Source: JAHFUI01 sp041485905 (lineage in GTDB: Bacteria; Acidobacteriota; Vicinamibacteria; Vicinamibacterales; CAVVIG01). Taken from it: DNA of 49,611 bases. The notes beneath the pieces are model-generated. The model ran no database searches and had not been told where the DNA came from. It saw only the letters and a list, made by a program, of their open reading frames with translations. Made by a program: the position numbers and the translations under genes. Location of the stretch: NCBI GenBank assembly GCA_041485905.1, contig JBGPKK010000015.1, positions 1-49,611 on the forward strand. Direction: 5' to 3'. This document shows, one piece after another, positions 16,732 to 27,211 of this stretch (positions within the stretch are counted from its first letter, which is position 1; the number at the start of each line of letters is the position of its first letter).

Positions 16732-17282
16732 TGCTGTTCTATCTGTTCGGCGCCGTCGCGATCGTGGCTTCGCTGCTCGTCATTGCGCAGCGCAATCCCG
16801 TGTACAGCGTGCTGCTGCTGATTGCGTCGTTTGGGGCGCTGTCGGGGCTGTACGTGCTGCTCGACGCGCCGTTTGTCGCCGTCATTCAGATCATCGTGTA
16901 CGCCGGCGCGATCATGGTGCTGTTCCTGTTCGTCGTCATGCTGTTGAACGCGCCGCACGAGGACACGGAGCAGGATCTGCTGCGGATCGCCGGCGGCAGG
17001 CGCAGCGTCGCGGCCGGCCGCGTGAGAGTCTTGGGCGGCGTCCTCGCGGCCGCACTGGTCGTCGAGCTGGTGTGGGCCTTGACGAAGAACGGCGGCGAGT
17101 CGGGTGTATTCGCTGGCGGCGCCGTCAGCTCCGTCCGCACGATTGGACGATCGCTGTTTACCGATTACGCGTTTCCCTTCGAGGTCACCTCGGTGCTGAT
17201 CCTGGTGGCGATGGTGGGCGCCGTGGTGCTCGCCCGCCGCGAGCCGGGCACGCGCCCGGGCCGCAGCAGGCCTTCGTCATGA
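16731..17282 (+). CDS. nuoJ: NADH-quinone oxidoreductase subunit J
   Basis: A 183-residue membrane subunit with about five helices. Typical NuoJ sequences are the N-terminal NPVYSVLLLIASFGALSGLY, then FVAVIQIIVYAGAIMVLFLFV and the C-terminal helix VTSVLILVAMVGAVVLARRE. Its helix 3 pi-bulge region lines the E-channel. It is coupled to nuoH (1-bp overlap) and nuoK (4-bp overlap). Confidence 0.95.
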   Translation: MLFYLFGAVAIVASLLVIAQRNPVYSVLLLIASFGALSGLYVLLDAPFVAVIQIIVYAGAIMVLFLFVVMLLNAPHEDTEQDLLRIAGGRRSVAAGRVRVLGGVLAAALVVELVWALTKNGGESGVFAGGAVSSVRTIGRSLFTDYAFPFEVTSVLILVAMVGAVVLARREPGTRPGRSRPSS

Positions 17283-17577
17283 CACCGACGCTCAACGACT
17301 ATCTCGTGCTCTCGGCGATTCTCTTCGCCATCGGCACCGCGGGGGTCTTCGTTCGCCGAAATCTGATCACGATTCTGCTCTCGATCGAGATCATGCTGAA
17401 CGCGGTGAACCTCACCTTCATCGCCTTCGGCCGCGCGCTCGGCGCGGTAGACGGCCAGATCATCGTCTTTTTTGTGATGACGGTGGCGGCCGCCGAAGCG
17501 GCCGTCGGTCTCGCGATCGTCATCGGTCTGTTCCGCCATCGCGAATCGCTCAACCCGGACTCGTTCTCGACGCTCAA

Positions 17578-17584
<7 letters not shown>
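17279..17584 (+). CDS. nuoK: NADH-quinone oxidoreductase subunit K
   Basis: A 101-residue three-helix membrane subunit related to MrpC. It carries the two buried glutamates of the proton path in LLSIEIMLNAVNLTF and TVAAAEAAVGLAIVI. ATG at 17279 overlaps the nuoJ stop, and its end overlaps nuoL by 7 bp. Confidence 0.95.
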
Positions 17585-19542
<1,958 letters not shown>

Positions 19543-19554
19543 TCCCGACGATGA

Positions 19555-19606
19555 AATGCACAATGTCGAACGCACAATGTGCATTGCGCATTGAGCATTG
19601 TGCATT
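19555..19606. repeat. Type II AATGCACAATG inverted repeat between nuoL and nuoM
   Basis: Perfect 11-bp arms AATGCACAATG (19555-19565) and CATTGTGCATT (19596-19606), with further variants of GCATTG and CACAATG between them. It ends 12 nt before the nuoM ATG and leaves little room for a normal ribosome binding site. Confidence 0.9.
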
Positions 19607-19618
19607 GGACTGCATCTG

Positions 19619-21139
19619 ATGCCGTTTCCGATACTGACCTCTCTCATCGCTCTGCCGGTCGCGGGCGCAATCCTGCTGCTCCTCGTGAGAGACGATGAGC
19701 ACAACGAGGCACTCGTCCGCAACATCGCGCTCGCCGTCTCGGTGCTGGTGTTCGCGGAAACGCTGCTGCTCTGGAGCCGGTTCAATGCCGGGTCGGCGGA
19801 ATTTCAGTTCGTCGAGCGTCACGCATGGATCCCAGAGTTCGGCATCAGCTATGCCGTTGGCGTTGACGGCATCAGCCTGCTGCTGCTCGTGCTGACCGGC
19901 TTTCTCACGCCGCTGGCCCTGCTGAGCTCCTGGGAATCGGTGCACAGAAAAACGAAGGCGTTCTGTATCTTCATCCTCCTGATCGAGTCCGCAATGATGG
20001 GGGTCTTCGTCTCGCTCGATCTGTTCCTCTTCTACGTTTTCTGGGACGCGATGCTGATCCCGATGTACTTCCTGATCGGCATCTGGGGCTACGACCGCCG
20101 CGTCTACGCCGCCGTGAAGTTCATCCTGTACACGATGGCCGGCAGCGTGCTGATGCTCCTCGCGATTCTGGCGCTGGCCTCTCTGCACAACGCCGCGACC
20201 GGCGCGTACAGCTTCGACCTCCTCAAGATGTACGACCTCCAGATTCCAGCGCAAATGCAGTTCTGGTGCTTCCTGGCGTTCGCGCTGGCGTTCGCGATCA
20301 AAGTGCCGCTGTTCCCGTTTCACACCTGGCTGCCCGACGCGCACGTCGAAGCGCCGACGGCGGGATCGGTGATCCTGGCCGGCGTGTTGCTCAAGATGGG
20401 CACGTACGGGCTCGTGCGGTTCGCCTTCCCGCTCTTCCCGCGCGCCGCGGCGTTCTTCGCCCCCTATCTTGCGCTGCTGGCGGTTATCGGGATCATTTAC
20501 GGCGCGCTCGTGGCGATGGTTCAGCCCGACATGAAGAAACTGGTCGCCTATTCGAGCGTCAGCCATCTGGGCTTCGTCGTGCTGGGCATTGCCGCGATGA
20601 ACACGCAGGGTGTGCAGGGTGCCGTGTATCAGATGCTCAACCACGGTGTCAGCACCGGGGGACTCTTCCTGATCGTCGGCATGCTGTCGGACCGCCGTCA
20701 CACCCGGTTGATATCCGAGTACGGCGGACTCAAGCGCGTCGTGCCCCACCTGGTCGCAGTGTTCCTGATCGTGACGTTGTCGTCGATCGGGTTGCCCGGA
20801 CTGAACGGGTTCGTCGGGGAGTTTCTGATTCTGCTCGGCGCCTTCCGCTGGAGCCCGCGCGCCGCGGGATTCGCGGCCACCGGCGTCATTCTGTCGGCGA
20901 CCTACATGTTGTGGATGTTTCAGCGGGTGAACTACGGGCCGGTGCACAACGAGAAGAACGCCGCGATGCGCGACCTCTCGCCGCGCGAATGGGCGATTCT
21001 GGTGCCCATTGTCGCGATGATCGTGCTGATGGGCGTGCTGCCCAATATCTTCCTCAGGCCGATCGGACCCTCCGTCGAGCGGATGTTGAATCAGGTCCGC
21101 CAGGGAGCGCCGGTGCAGATACAGGCAATTAGGAATTGA
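19619..21139 (+). CDS. nuoM: NADH-quinone oxidoreductase subunit M
   Basis: A 506-residue antiporter-like proton-pumping subunit. Conserved parts include LPDAHVEAPTAGSVILAGVL, KKLVAYSSVSHLGFVVLGI and NHGVSTGGLFLIVGML. The residue that matches the essential Glu of E. coli NuoM (E144, in FFFWEMMLVPMYF) is Asp here (YVFWDAMLIPMYF, about residue 143). This conserves the charge but shortens the side chain. ATG at 19619 is preferred over an in-frame TTG 21 nt earlier that lies inside the repeat. The stop overlaps nuoN by one base. Confidence 0.95.
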   Translation: MPFPILTSLIALPVAGAILLLLVRDDEHNEALVRNIALAVSVLVFAETLLLWSRFNAGSAEFQFVERHAWIPEFGISYAVGVDGISLLLLVLTGFLTPLALLSSWESVHRKTKAFCIFILLIESAMMGVFVSLDLFLFYVFWDAMLIPMYFLIGIWGYDRRVYAAVKFILYTMAGSVLMLLAILALASLHNAATGAYSFDLLKMYDLQIPAQMQFWCFLAFALAFAIKVPLFPFHTWLPDAHVEAPTAGSVILAGVLLKMGTYGLVRFAFPLFPRAAAFFAPYLALLAVIGIIYGALVAMVQPDMKKLVAYSSVSHLGFVVLGIAAMNTQGVQGAVYQMLNHGVSTGGLFLIVGMLSDRRHTRLISEYGGLKRVVPHLVAVFLIVTLSSIGLPGLNGFVGEFLILLGAFRWSPRAAGFAATGVILSATYMLWMFQRVNYGPVHNEKNAAMRDLSPREWAILVPIVAMIVLMGVLPNIFLRPIGPSVERMLNQVRQGAPVQIQAIRN

Positions 21140-22575
21140 TGTTCTCGTCCTTCATCGCCATCGTGCCCATGTGCTGCGTGGCAGCGACCGCCATCGCCGC
21201 CATGATCGCGGAAGCCTTTCGCGAGCCGGGTGAGCGCATGCCGATTGCGCCGCTCGGAGTCATCGGCCTCGTCGGCGCGGGTGTCGCCGCCGCCGCGCTG
21301 TGGAACAGCCACGCCACCAGCTTCGGCGTCGTCGTCGCCGACAACTTCGGGCTGTTCGTGACGTGGATTCTCATCATCGTCGGACTGCTCTCGCTCACGA
21401 TTTCCGCGCCCACTGTCGAGCGGGAAGGGTTGCCTCAGGGCGAGTACTACGCGCTGATGTTGTTTGCCATCGCGGGCATGATCCTGATGGCGACCGCCAC
21501 GGATCTGTTGGTCATCTTTCTGGCGCTCGAAGTGCTGTCGCTGGCCGTGTACGTGCTGACGGGCATCCGCCGCGACAAGCCGACCGCCACCGAGGCGGCG
21601 TTCAAGTACTTCCTGCTCGGCGGGTTCTCGAGCGCATTCTTCCTGTACGGGATTGCCTTTACCTACGGATTGACCGGCAGCACGCGGCTCGACCGCATCG
21701 GCAGCCTCATCGCCGCCCAGGCCGCCTCGCCGACTCCGATGACACTGCTCGCCGTTGCGCTGCTGCTCGTCGGCTTCGCGTTCAAGATCTCGGCGGTGCC
21801 CTTCCAGATGTGGACGCCAGACGCCTACGAAGGCGCGCCGCCGGCGGTCACCGGCTTCATGTCCACCGGCGTCAAAGCGGCGGCGTTCGCGGCGTTCGCT
21901 CGCGTCTTTCTTTCGGCGTTCGAGCCGCTGCGCGGTGAGTGGAGCGGCATCATCTGTGTGATCGCCGCCGCGACGATGATGCTCGGGACGGTTGTCGGGG
22001 TGGTGCAATCAAACGTCAAGCGGATGCTGGCGTACTCCAGCATCGCGCACGCCGGCTATCTGCTGGTGGCGCTGGTGTCGGCCAACGACGTGGGCAAGGG
22101 GGCGCTCCTCTTTTATCTGCTCGCGTACGCCGTCAGCAACCTGGGCGCGTTCGGCATCATCGCGCTCCTCGATACCGCCGACTGGCCCAACGATCAGGTG
22201 CGCGACTACGCAGGCCTGTGGACCGAGCATCCCGTGCTCGCCGGGCTGATGACGGTCTTTCTGCTGTCGCTCGGCGGGTTTCCGCCGATGGCCGGCTTCA
22301 TCGCCAAGTGGTACGTCTTCAGCGCCGCCATCAAGGCCGGTTATTACTGGCTGGCCATCATCGGCGTGTTGACGAGCGTCGTCTCGGTCTTTTTCTATCT
22401 GCGCATCGTGGTGATGATGTACATGACGCCAACCGAGTCGCCCGCGCGGTTTCCCGAGGTGCCGAAACTGGCCGGCGCGGCGCTCGTCGTGTCTGCGATT
22501 CTCGTCTTCTATCTCGGCATTCTTCCCGCGCGCGTCCTTGACTGGGCCGCCGCGTCGATCAGTACCATCTTCTAG
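21139..22575 (+). CDS. nuoN: NADH-quinone oxidoreductase subunit N
   Basis: A 478-residue antiporter-like subunit, last gene of the operon. The conserved Glu segment is LALEVLSLAVYVLTGI, followed by EAAFKYFLLGGFSSAFFLYG, FQMWTPDAYEGAPPAVTGFM and VKRMLAYSSIAHAGYLLVAL. The ATG overlaps the nuoM stop. Its TAG stop lies in CTAG, shared with the stop of the convergent peptidase gene, so the two genes overlap by 4 bp with no space for a dedicated terminator. Confidence 0.96.
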   Translation: MFSSFIAIVPMCCVAATAIAAMIAEAFREPGERMPIAPLGVIGLVGAGVAAAALWNSHATSFGVVVADNFGLFVTWILIIVGLLSLTISAPTVEREGLPQGEYYALMLFAIAGMILMATATDLLVIFLALEVLSLAVYVLTGIRRDKPTATEAAFKYFLLGGFSSAFFLYGIAFTYGLTGSTRLDRIGSLIAAQAASPTPMTLLAVALLLVGFAFKISAVPFQMWTPDAYEGAPPAVTGFMSTGVKAAAFAAFARVFLSAFEPLRGEWSGIICVIAAATMMLGTVVGVVQSNVKRMLAYSSIAHAGYLLVALVSANDVGKGALLFYLLAYAVSNLGAFGIIALLDTADWPNDQVRDYAGLWTEHPVLAGLMTVFLLSLGGFPPMAGFIAKWYVFSAAIKAGYYWLAIIGVLTSVVSVFFYLRIVVMMYMTPTESPARFPEVPKLAGAALVVSAILVFYLGILPARVLDWAAASISTIF

Positions 22576-24677
22576 CCTGCCTTCTTGCCCTGAAGCCACT
22601 GATCCATCCAGCTCACGATATGGCGCAGGCGTTCGACCCGGTGCTGGGGCTCGCCGGAACGCGAGAGCTCGTGGTTCTCGCGGGGGAACCGCACCATGAC
22701 GGTGGGAATCTTCCGGTATTTCAACGCGCGGAACATCATCTCGCCGCCCTCGCCCGGCGGCGTGCGATAGTCGGCGTCCCCCAACACCAACATCAGGGGC
22801 GTCGTCACGTTTGCCACGTGCGTGATTGGCGAGCGGGCGGCGAAGTCCTGTGGGTCCTCCCACGGGGCTTTGTGGAACCATCCCGGCTGGAACTGAGAAA
22901 AGTCGGCCGTGAACCAGAAGCCGTACCAGTCGGCGATGTCGCGCTGCGAGACCGCCGCCTTGAACCGCTGGGTCTGCGTGATCGTCCAGTTTGTCAGCAG
23001 TCCGCCGCCGCTGCCGCCGGTGACGCCGAGACGATTGGCATCGATGTAGCCACGCTTCAGGAGCTCGTCGACGCCAGCCATCAGATCCTTGTAGTCGTCG
23101 CCCGGGTAATGAAACTGGATGATGTTGCCAAAGTCCTGGCCGTACGACGTGCTGCCGCGAGGATTCGTAAACAGCACGACATAACCCTTCGCGGCCATCC
23201 ACATGAACTCGTGCGTGTACGTGTTCCCGTACGCCGAATGCGGCCCTCCATGAATCTCGAGAATCATCGGGTACTTCTTGCTCGCGTCGAAGTCCGGCGG
23301 CTTCAGAATCCAGGCCTGGATTTGTTTCCCGTCGAATGAGCGGTACCAGAGTTCCTCCGGCTCGCTTTGTTGGATGTCTTTGAACAGGCCCTCGTTGACC
23401 CTCGTGATCTGCCTCGGTGCCGAAATGGTGTCGGCGACGGGGACGATGGCGATATCTCCGATGTTCGCCTGCGTCGAGATCGCGGCGGCGACAGTGGCCC
23501 CGTTCGACGTCGCACTGTAGGCCATGACACTCTGGTGGCCGTTGGTCAACGGCTGGGTCCTTCTCGTGGCAATGTCAACGCGCGTCAAGTTCGCACTGCC
23601 GTGTTCCTCCGACACGACGATCAATGACGAACCGTCGCGTGACCACAGGATTGGCCTGGGATTCTGACCGCGCGGCGCCGCTTGATCGCCGCCGATACCA
23701 CCGCCGATGTCGAAATCATAGGCGGCAGTGAGGTTGATCGGCGTCGCCTCTGGCGCCAGGTCCATCACCCAGAGGTCAGGCTGACTGTACGAACGGACCG
23801 GATTGCCGTGCAGCGTGCCGACGAACGCAAGGCGCTTGCCGTCGGGTGACGGCGACACGTTCGTGATGGTGCCCTCGATGTGGGCAACCTTCGTGATCGA
23901 GCCGCCGGATGACGACACGCTGTAGAGATCGGAATCATCGGGCACGTAGTACGACTCGGGCACGCGGTCCGACGAGAAATAGATTTTCGTTCCGTCCGGC
24001 GCCCACACCGCGCCCTGCTCGTCGAACTCGCCGTCGGTGATTTGCTTCGGCTGAGGCTTGTCGGTCGTATCGCTCGACACGTCGATCGTGAAGATATGCG
24101 TGTGACGCGCGGAGTCGACGTAGTCCGGCTTGCCATTGGAACGGTATTCAGCTCGCGTGATGACCTTGACGTCGCTTTTGGGCGCCTCGGACTTCTTGGC
24201 ATCCTCCGGTACCGTCTCGCTGTTGAAAGCGATCCGCTTCCCGTCAGGTGACCATGTCAGCTCGCTCGTGCCGTTTGGATGATCCGTCAGCGCGCGTGCT
24301 TCGCCGCCATCCATTCCGAGCAGATAAATCTGTCCGGGTTGGGGTCGGCCATCTTTCTCGACCGATCGCACGAACGCGATCTGCTTCCCATCAGGCGACC
24401 AGCGCGGCCCTGTGTCGCGCACGCCGGATGTCAGTCGGCGCGGTGCGTCCGATCCGCTGGCTGGCACGGAAAACAGCGACGTCTCGTAGCGGTTGTCCTT
24501 CTCGTTGACGGTCACGCGCACGAACACGACGCGGGAACCGTCAGGCGCAATCTGCGGGTCCGCGATCCAGGTGAACTTCAGAAGATCCGTCTCGTTGATG
24601 AACCGCTTGCCTGCGGCCTGCGGTGTCGCAAGCGCGAGGACGGCACACGTAAGTCCGGCGAGCAAGGTTCGACGCAT
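22572..24677 (-). CDS. Secreted S9 family prolyl oligopeptidase-like peptidase
   Basis: A 701-residue protein with a signal peptide (MRRTLLAGLTCAVLALATPQAAG), a TolB/PD40-like beta-propeller of about 350 residues (repeated WSPDGKQIAF-type blades) and a C-terminal alpha/beta hydrolase domain. The nucleophile elbow is GVTGGSGGGLLTNW, the Asp lies in LVLGDADYRTPP and the His in FPRENHELSRSG. It is probably a periplasmic dipeptidyl or acylaminoacyl peptidase that trims peptides. CACAGGAG precedes the ATG. It is divergent from padR and shares an intergenic region containing a PadR-like palindrome. Confidence 0.93.
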   Translation of the reverse strand: MRRTLLAGLTCAVLALATPQAAGKRFINETDLLKFTWIADPQIAPDGSRVVFVRVTVNEKDNRYETSLFSVPASGSDAPRRLTSGVRDTGPRWSPDGKQIAFVRSVEKDGRPQPGQIYLLGMDGGEARALTDHPNGTSELTWSPDGKRIAFNSETVPEDAKKSEAPKSDVKVITRAEYRSNGKPDYVDSARHTHIFTIDVSSDTTDKPQPKQITDGEFDEQGAVWAPDGTKIYFSSDRVPESYYVPDDSDLYSVSSSGGSITKVAHIEGTITNVSPSPDGKRLAFVGTLHGNPVRSYSQPDLWVMDLAPEATPINLTAAYDFDIGGGIGGDQAAPRGQNPRPILWSRDGSSLIVVSEEHGSANLTRVDIATRRTQPLTNGHQSVMAYSATSNGATVAAAISTQANIGDIAIVPVADTISAPRQITRVNEGLFKDIQQSEPEELWYRSFDGKQIQAWILKPPDFDASKKYPMILEIHGGPHSAYGNTYTHEFMWMAAKGYVVLFTNPRGSTSYGQDFGNIIQFHYPGDDYKDLMAGVDELLKRGYIDANRLGVTGGSGGGLLTNWTITQTQRFKAAVSQRDIADWYGFWFTADFSQFQPGWFHKAPWEDPQDFAARSPITHVANVTTPLMLVLGDADYRTPPGEGGEMMFRALKYRKIPTVMVRFPRENHELSRSGEPQHRVERLRHIVSWMDQWLQGKKAG

Positions 24678-24728
24678 GTGGCTGACTCCTGTGGTGTAGG
24701 CACATTGTAATCGCTGTTCCTCGCCCGC

Positions 24729-24756
24729 TTGACAAGGAGTGGTTGTAGCCTACAAT
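24729..24756 (+). promoter_or_regulatory. padR promoter
   Basis: TTGACA (24729-24734), a 16-bp spacer and TACAAT (24751-24756). The expected start of transcription is only a few bases before the ATG at 24767, so the message may be nearly leaderless. Confidence 0.65.
24743..24755. promoter_or_regulatory. Probable PadR operator
   Basis: The perfect palindrome TTGTAG-C-CTACAA overlaps the -10 box of padR. A further TGTAG follows at once, and a related TGTAGG...TTGTAA stretch lies on the peptidase side. PadR proteins commonly bind such TGTA/TACA dyads and repress themselves. Confidence 0.6.
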
Positions 24757-24766
24757 GTAGACATCA

Positions 24767-25096
24767 ATGGCTGATGTGCTCGGTGCGTTCGAACAGGCAG
24801 TGCTCCTCGCCATCGTCCGGCTCGGGGACGAGGCGTACGGCCGCGCGATCCTCAAGGAAGTGCAGGCGCGCCTCGAGCGGGACGTCGCGGCCGGGGCCGT
24901 CCACGCGACGCTCGAACGGCTGGAGAACAAGGGACTGGTTTCATCTCGCCTCGGATCGGGCACGCTGGTCCGCAGCGGCCGGGCGCGACGGTTCTATCGG
25001 CTGCACCCCGCCGGATTGCGCGCGCTCAACGCCGCGCGAGCGGCGGTGGACAGCCTGTGGCACGGCCTCAAGTGGCCGTTGAAAGGGCACGCATGA
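24767..25096 (+). CDS. PadR family transcriptional regulator
   Basis: A 109-residue winged-helix repressor. The sequence matches PadR: an N-terminal helix (LGAFEQAVLLAIVRLGDEAYGR as two parts), recognition region AGAVHATLERLENKGLVSS and wing RSGRARRFYRLHPAGLRAL. PadR proteins bind small ligands and repress adjacent genes. The stop overlaps the ATG of the membrane protein gene, as is usual for acidobacterial PadR-permease pairs. Autoregulation through the palindrome at 24743-24755 is likely. Confidence 0.9.
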   Translation: MADVLGAFEQAVLLAIVRLGDEAYGRAILKEVQARLERDVAAGAVHATLERLENKGLVSSRLGSGTLVRSGRARRFYRLHPAGLRALNAARAAVDSLWHGLKWPLKGHA

Positions 25097-25728
25097 TGAT
25101 GCCTGGCATGGAGCGTTCCTCCTCCGATTCCATTCGGCCGCCTCGCTGGGCAGAGGCGGTGCTCGGTCTGCTGGTCCGATCCGATGAGGCCGAATCGGTG
25201 TCCGGCGACCTGATCGAGGAGTACCGCATCACTGTGTACCCGTCGCGCGGCCGGTTGCGGGCCGACGTCTGGTACGTCCGCCAGGTGCTTGGCTTCATGT
25301 TGCGCGCCCCGCTGATATGCGGGCTCGTTCTCGCCGCACTTCACTGCGGTCGATCGCTGCTCGATACCTTCGCGCCGCCGGTCAGTTGGGGTCCGAGGTC
25401 GGCGGTCACAACCTGGTCATCGATCGCACTCTTTGTTTTCGCGGGAGCCTGGGGCGCCTGGCGGACAGGCCGCGCACGCAGCGGGATACTGGTCGCGCTC
25501 GTCACCTATGCGATCGGATCGACCCTGGGTTTGGCTTTCGACGTTGCGCTCTATGTGAGCGTGATCCGGCACGACCCGGTGAAGCTCTACATGTTTCAGT
25601 TAACGGGCGGTTGGGACGAGGAACTGGGCCTTCCCTTCATGTTGTCGCTGATCGTGGCGGTGCTCGGAACGTTCGGCGGCATGCTGGGGAAGTTGCTGGG
25701 TGCGGCCCGTCCTCGGACGGCGGCCTAG
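25093..25728 (+). CDS. Membrane protein with permease-prefix-like N-terminus
   Basis: A 211-residue protein. The cytoplasmic N-terminal part contains SVSGDLIEEYRITVYPSRG, which resembles the permease prefix domain found ahead of acidobacterial duplicated orphan permeases. Four predicted membrane helices follow (GLVLAALHCG, SIALFVFAGAWGAW, VTYAIGSTLGLAF, MLSLIVAVLGTFGGML regions). There is no MacB/FtsX permease domain, so it is not a transporter by itself. It is co-transcribed with padR (4-bp overlap). It may be a sensor or a remnant of a larger permease; the function is unknown. Confidence 0.75.
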   Translation: MMMPGMERSSSDSIRPPRWAEAVLGLLVRSDEAESVSGDLIEEYRITVYPSRGRLRADVWYVRQVLGFMLRAPLICGLVLAALHCGRSLLDTFAPPVSWGPRSAVTTWSSIALFVFAGAWGAWRTGRARSGILVALVTYAIGSTLGLAFDVALYVSVIRHDPVKLYMFQLTGGWDEELGLPFMLSLIVAVLGTFGGMLGKLLGAARPRTAA

Positions 25729-25770
25729 GCGCATCGCGGGCTTCAGCCGTGATCTTCGTGCGTTCGTGAT

Positions 25771-27171
25771 TTACAGGCCCTGGAGTAACCCCCACAGCTG
25801 TGAGTCCTGATCCGGGAGAACCGTTCGAAGATCGAGCACCACCAGGTCCTGTTCGATCCGCGCGATGACGGGCGGTGTCAGCTGCCGCAGTCGTTCTTCC
25901 AGGGCGTCGGCGGTCAGCCCGTCTTTGGTGATCGCGACGAGCCACGTGGGCAGCCCGACTCCCGGCGCGCTGCCGCCACCGACCGCTGACGCGCCCGCGA
26001 TCAGCTCAGTGCGCCAGCCGGCCAGCGACCCGATCCCGTCGGCGAGCGTGGCGGCCCGCGCGCGGATTTCTTCCGCCGTGATGGCCAACATGCGCTGAAC
26101 CGGCACGGTGACAGTCGCGCGCCCTGATGCGTACTCGGCGAGTGTCGCTTCAAGCGCCGCGAACGTCATCTTGTCGGCGCGCAGCGCCCGCATCAGCGGA
26201 TGACGCCGGATACGCTCGACGATGGGGCGGCGACCGACGATGATGCCTGCCTGCGGTCCGCCGAGGAGCTTGTCGCCGCTGAAGCAGCAGACGTCGACCC
26301 CGGCCGTCACGCTGTCTTCGACCGCCGGTTCGCCAGGCGGCAGCGAGGGTGACCCGGCAGGCCGGGTCGTTTGTGCCGCTCCGAGAAAACCGCTGCCGAT
26401 ATCTTCTGCCACCGGCACGCCGAACCGGCCGCCGACCTCGACGAGCGCCGCCAGCGTCGGCCGCTCGGTGAATCCTTCGATGCGGAAATTCGACGGGTGA
26501 ACACGGAGGATCAGCGCCGTCCGCTCGCCGATGGCTGCCGCGTAGTCGGCGACGCGTGTTTTGTTCGTGGTTCCCACTTCGCGAAGCGTCGCGCCCGACT
26601 GCGCCAGCACATCGGGAACGCGGAACCCGCCGCCGATCTCCACGAGCTCCCCGCGCGATACGATCACCTCGCGCCCCGCGGCCACCGCCGCCAGCACAAT
26701 CATCGTGGCCGCCGCGTTGTTGTTGACGACAACGGCCGCCTCGGCCCCAGTCAGCCGACAGAGGAGCACTTCCGCGTGAACGTCGCGCCGGCCTCGCGCG
26801 CCCCGGGCCACGTCGTACTCGAGCGTTGAGTACCCGCGTGCCACCGAGACGAGGCGGGCGATGGCCGCCTCTGCGAGTGGCGCACGGCCCAGGTTCGTGT
26901 GAATGATGACGCCGGTCGCGTTGATCACCGGCTGCAGGGAGGGGTGAAACTCGTCGTCCAGCCGGGCGGCCGCGATCGATTCAATGCGCGCGACGATCGC
27001 TTCCTCGGCCGAGAGCGAGGCGTCGCCGCCGGCCATCGACGCGCGCACCGCGGTGGCGCCCGCGCGCAGGGCGTCGACCACGGCCCGGCCGCCGAACCGG
27101 GTTTCGAGGGCGCGAATCGACGCCCGCTGGCGCAGCTGGTCGATGGAAGGAATACCGCGAAATTCGGGCAT
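25771..27171 (-). CDS. selA: L-seryl-tRNA(Sec) selenium transferase
   Basis: A 466-residue PLP enzyme that converts seryl-tRNA(Sec) to selenocysteyl-tRNA(Sec) using selenophosphate. Conserved features are VINATGVIIHTNLGRAPLA, VNNNAAATMIVLAA, VAEDIGSGFLG and the PLP-lysine motif CCFSGDKLLGGPQAG. This shows the organism probably makes selenoproteins, but selB, selC and selD are not in the window. ATG at 27171 is preferred over a TTG two codons upstream. Between GSGFLG and GEPAVEDS there are about eight more residues than in E. coli SelA, coinciding with a GACCCGGC palindrome. Confidence 0.95.
   Translation of the reverse strand: MPEFRGIPSIDQLRQRASIRALETRFGGRAVVDALRAGATAVRASMAGGDASLSAEEAIVARIESIAAARLDDEFHPSLQPVINATGVIIHTNLGRAPLAEAAIARLVSVARGYSTLEYDVARGARGRRDVHAEVLLCRLTGAEAAVVVNNNAAATMIVLAAVAAGREVIVSRGELVEIGGGFRVPDVLAQSGATLREVGTTNKTRVADYAAAIGERTALILRVHPSNFRIEGFTERPTLAALVEVGGRFGVPVAEDIGSGFLGAAQTTRPAGSPSLPPGEPAVEDSVTAGVDVCCFSGDKLLGGPQAGIIVGRRPIVERIRRHPLMRALRADKMTFAALEATLAEYASGRATVTVPVQRMLAITAEEIRARAATLADGIGSLAGWRTELIAGASAVGGGSAPGVGLPTWLVAITKDGLTADALEERLRQLTPPVIARIEQDLVVLDLRTVLPDQDSQLWGLLQGL
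26351..26368. repeat. Type I hairpin inside selA
   Basis: Perfect 8-bp arms GACCCGGC and GCCGGGTC separated by AG, translated as TTRPAGS in a surface-loop position before the PLP-lysine segment. Confidence 0.85.
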
Positions 27172-27211
27172 CGGCAAAATGCTATGCTACTGGCTCCCCA
27201 GCCGTCAGTCG

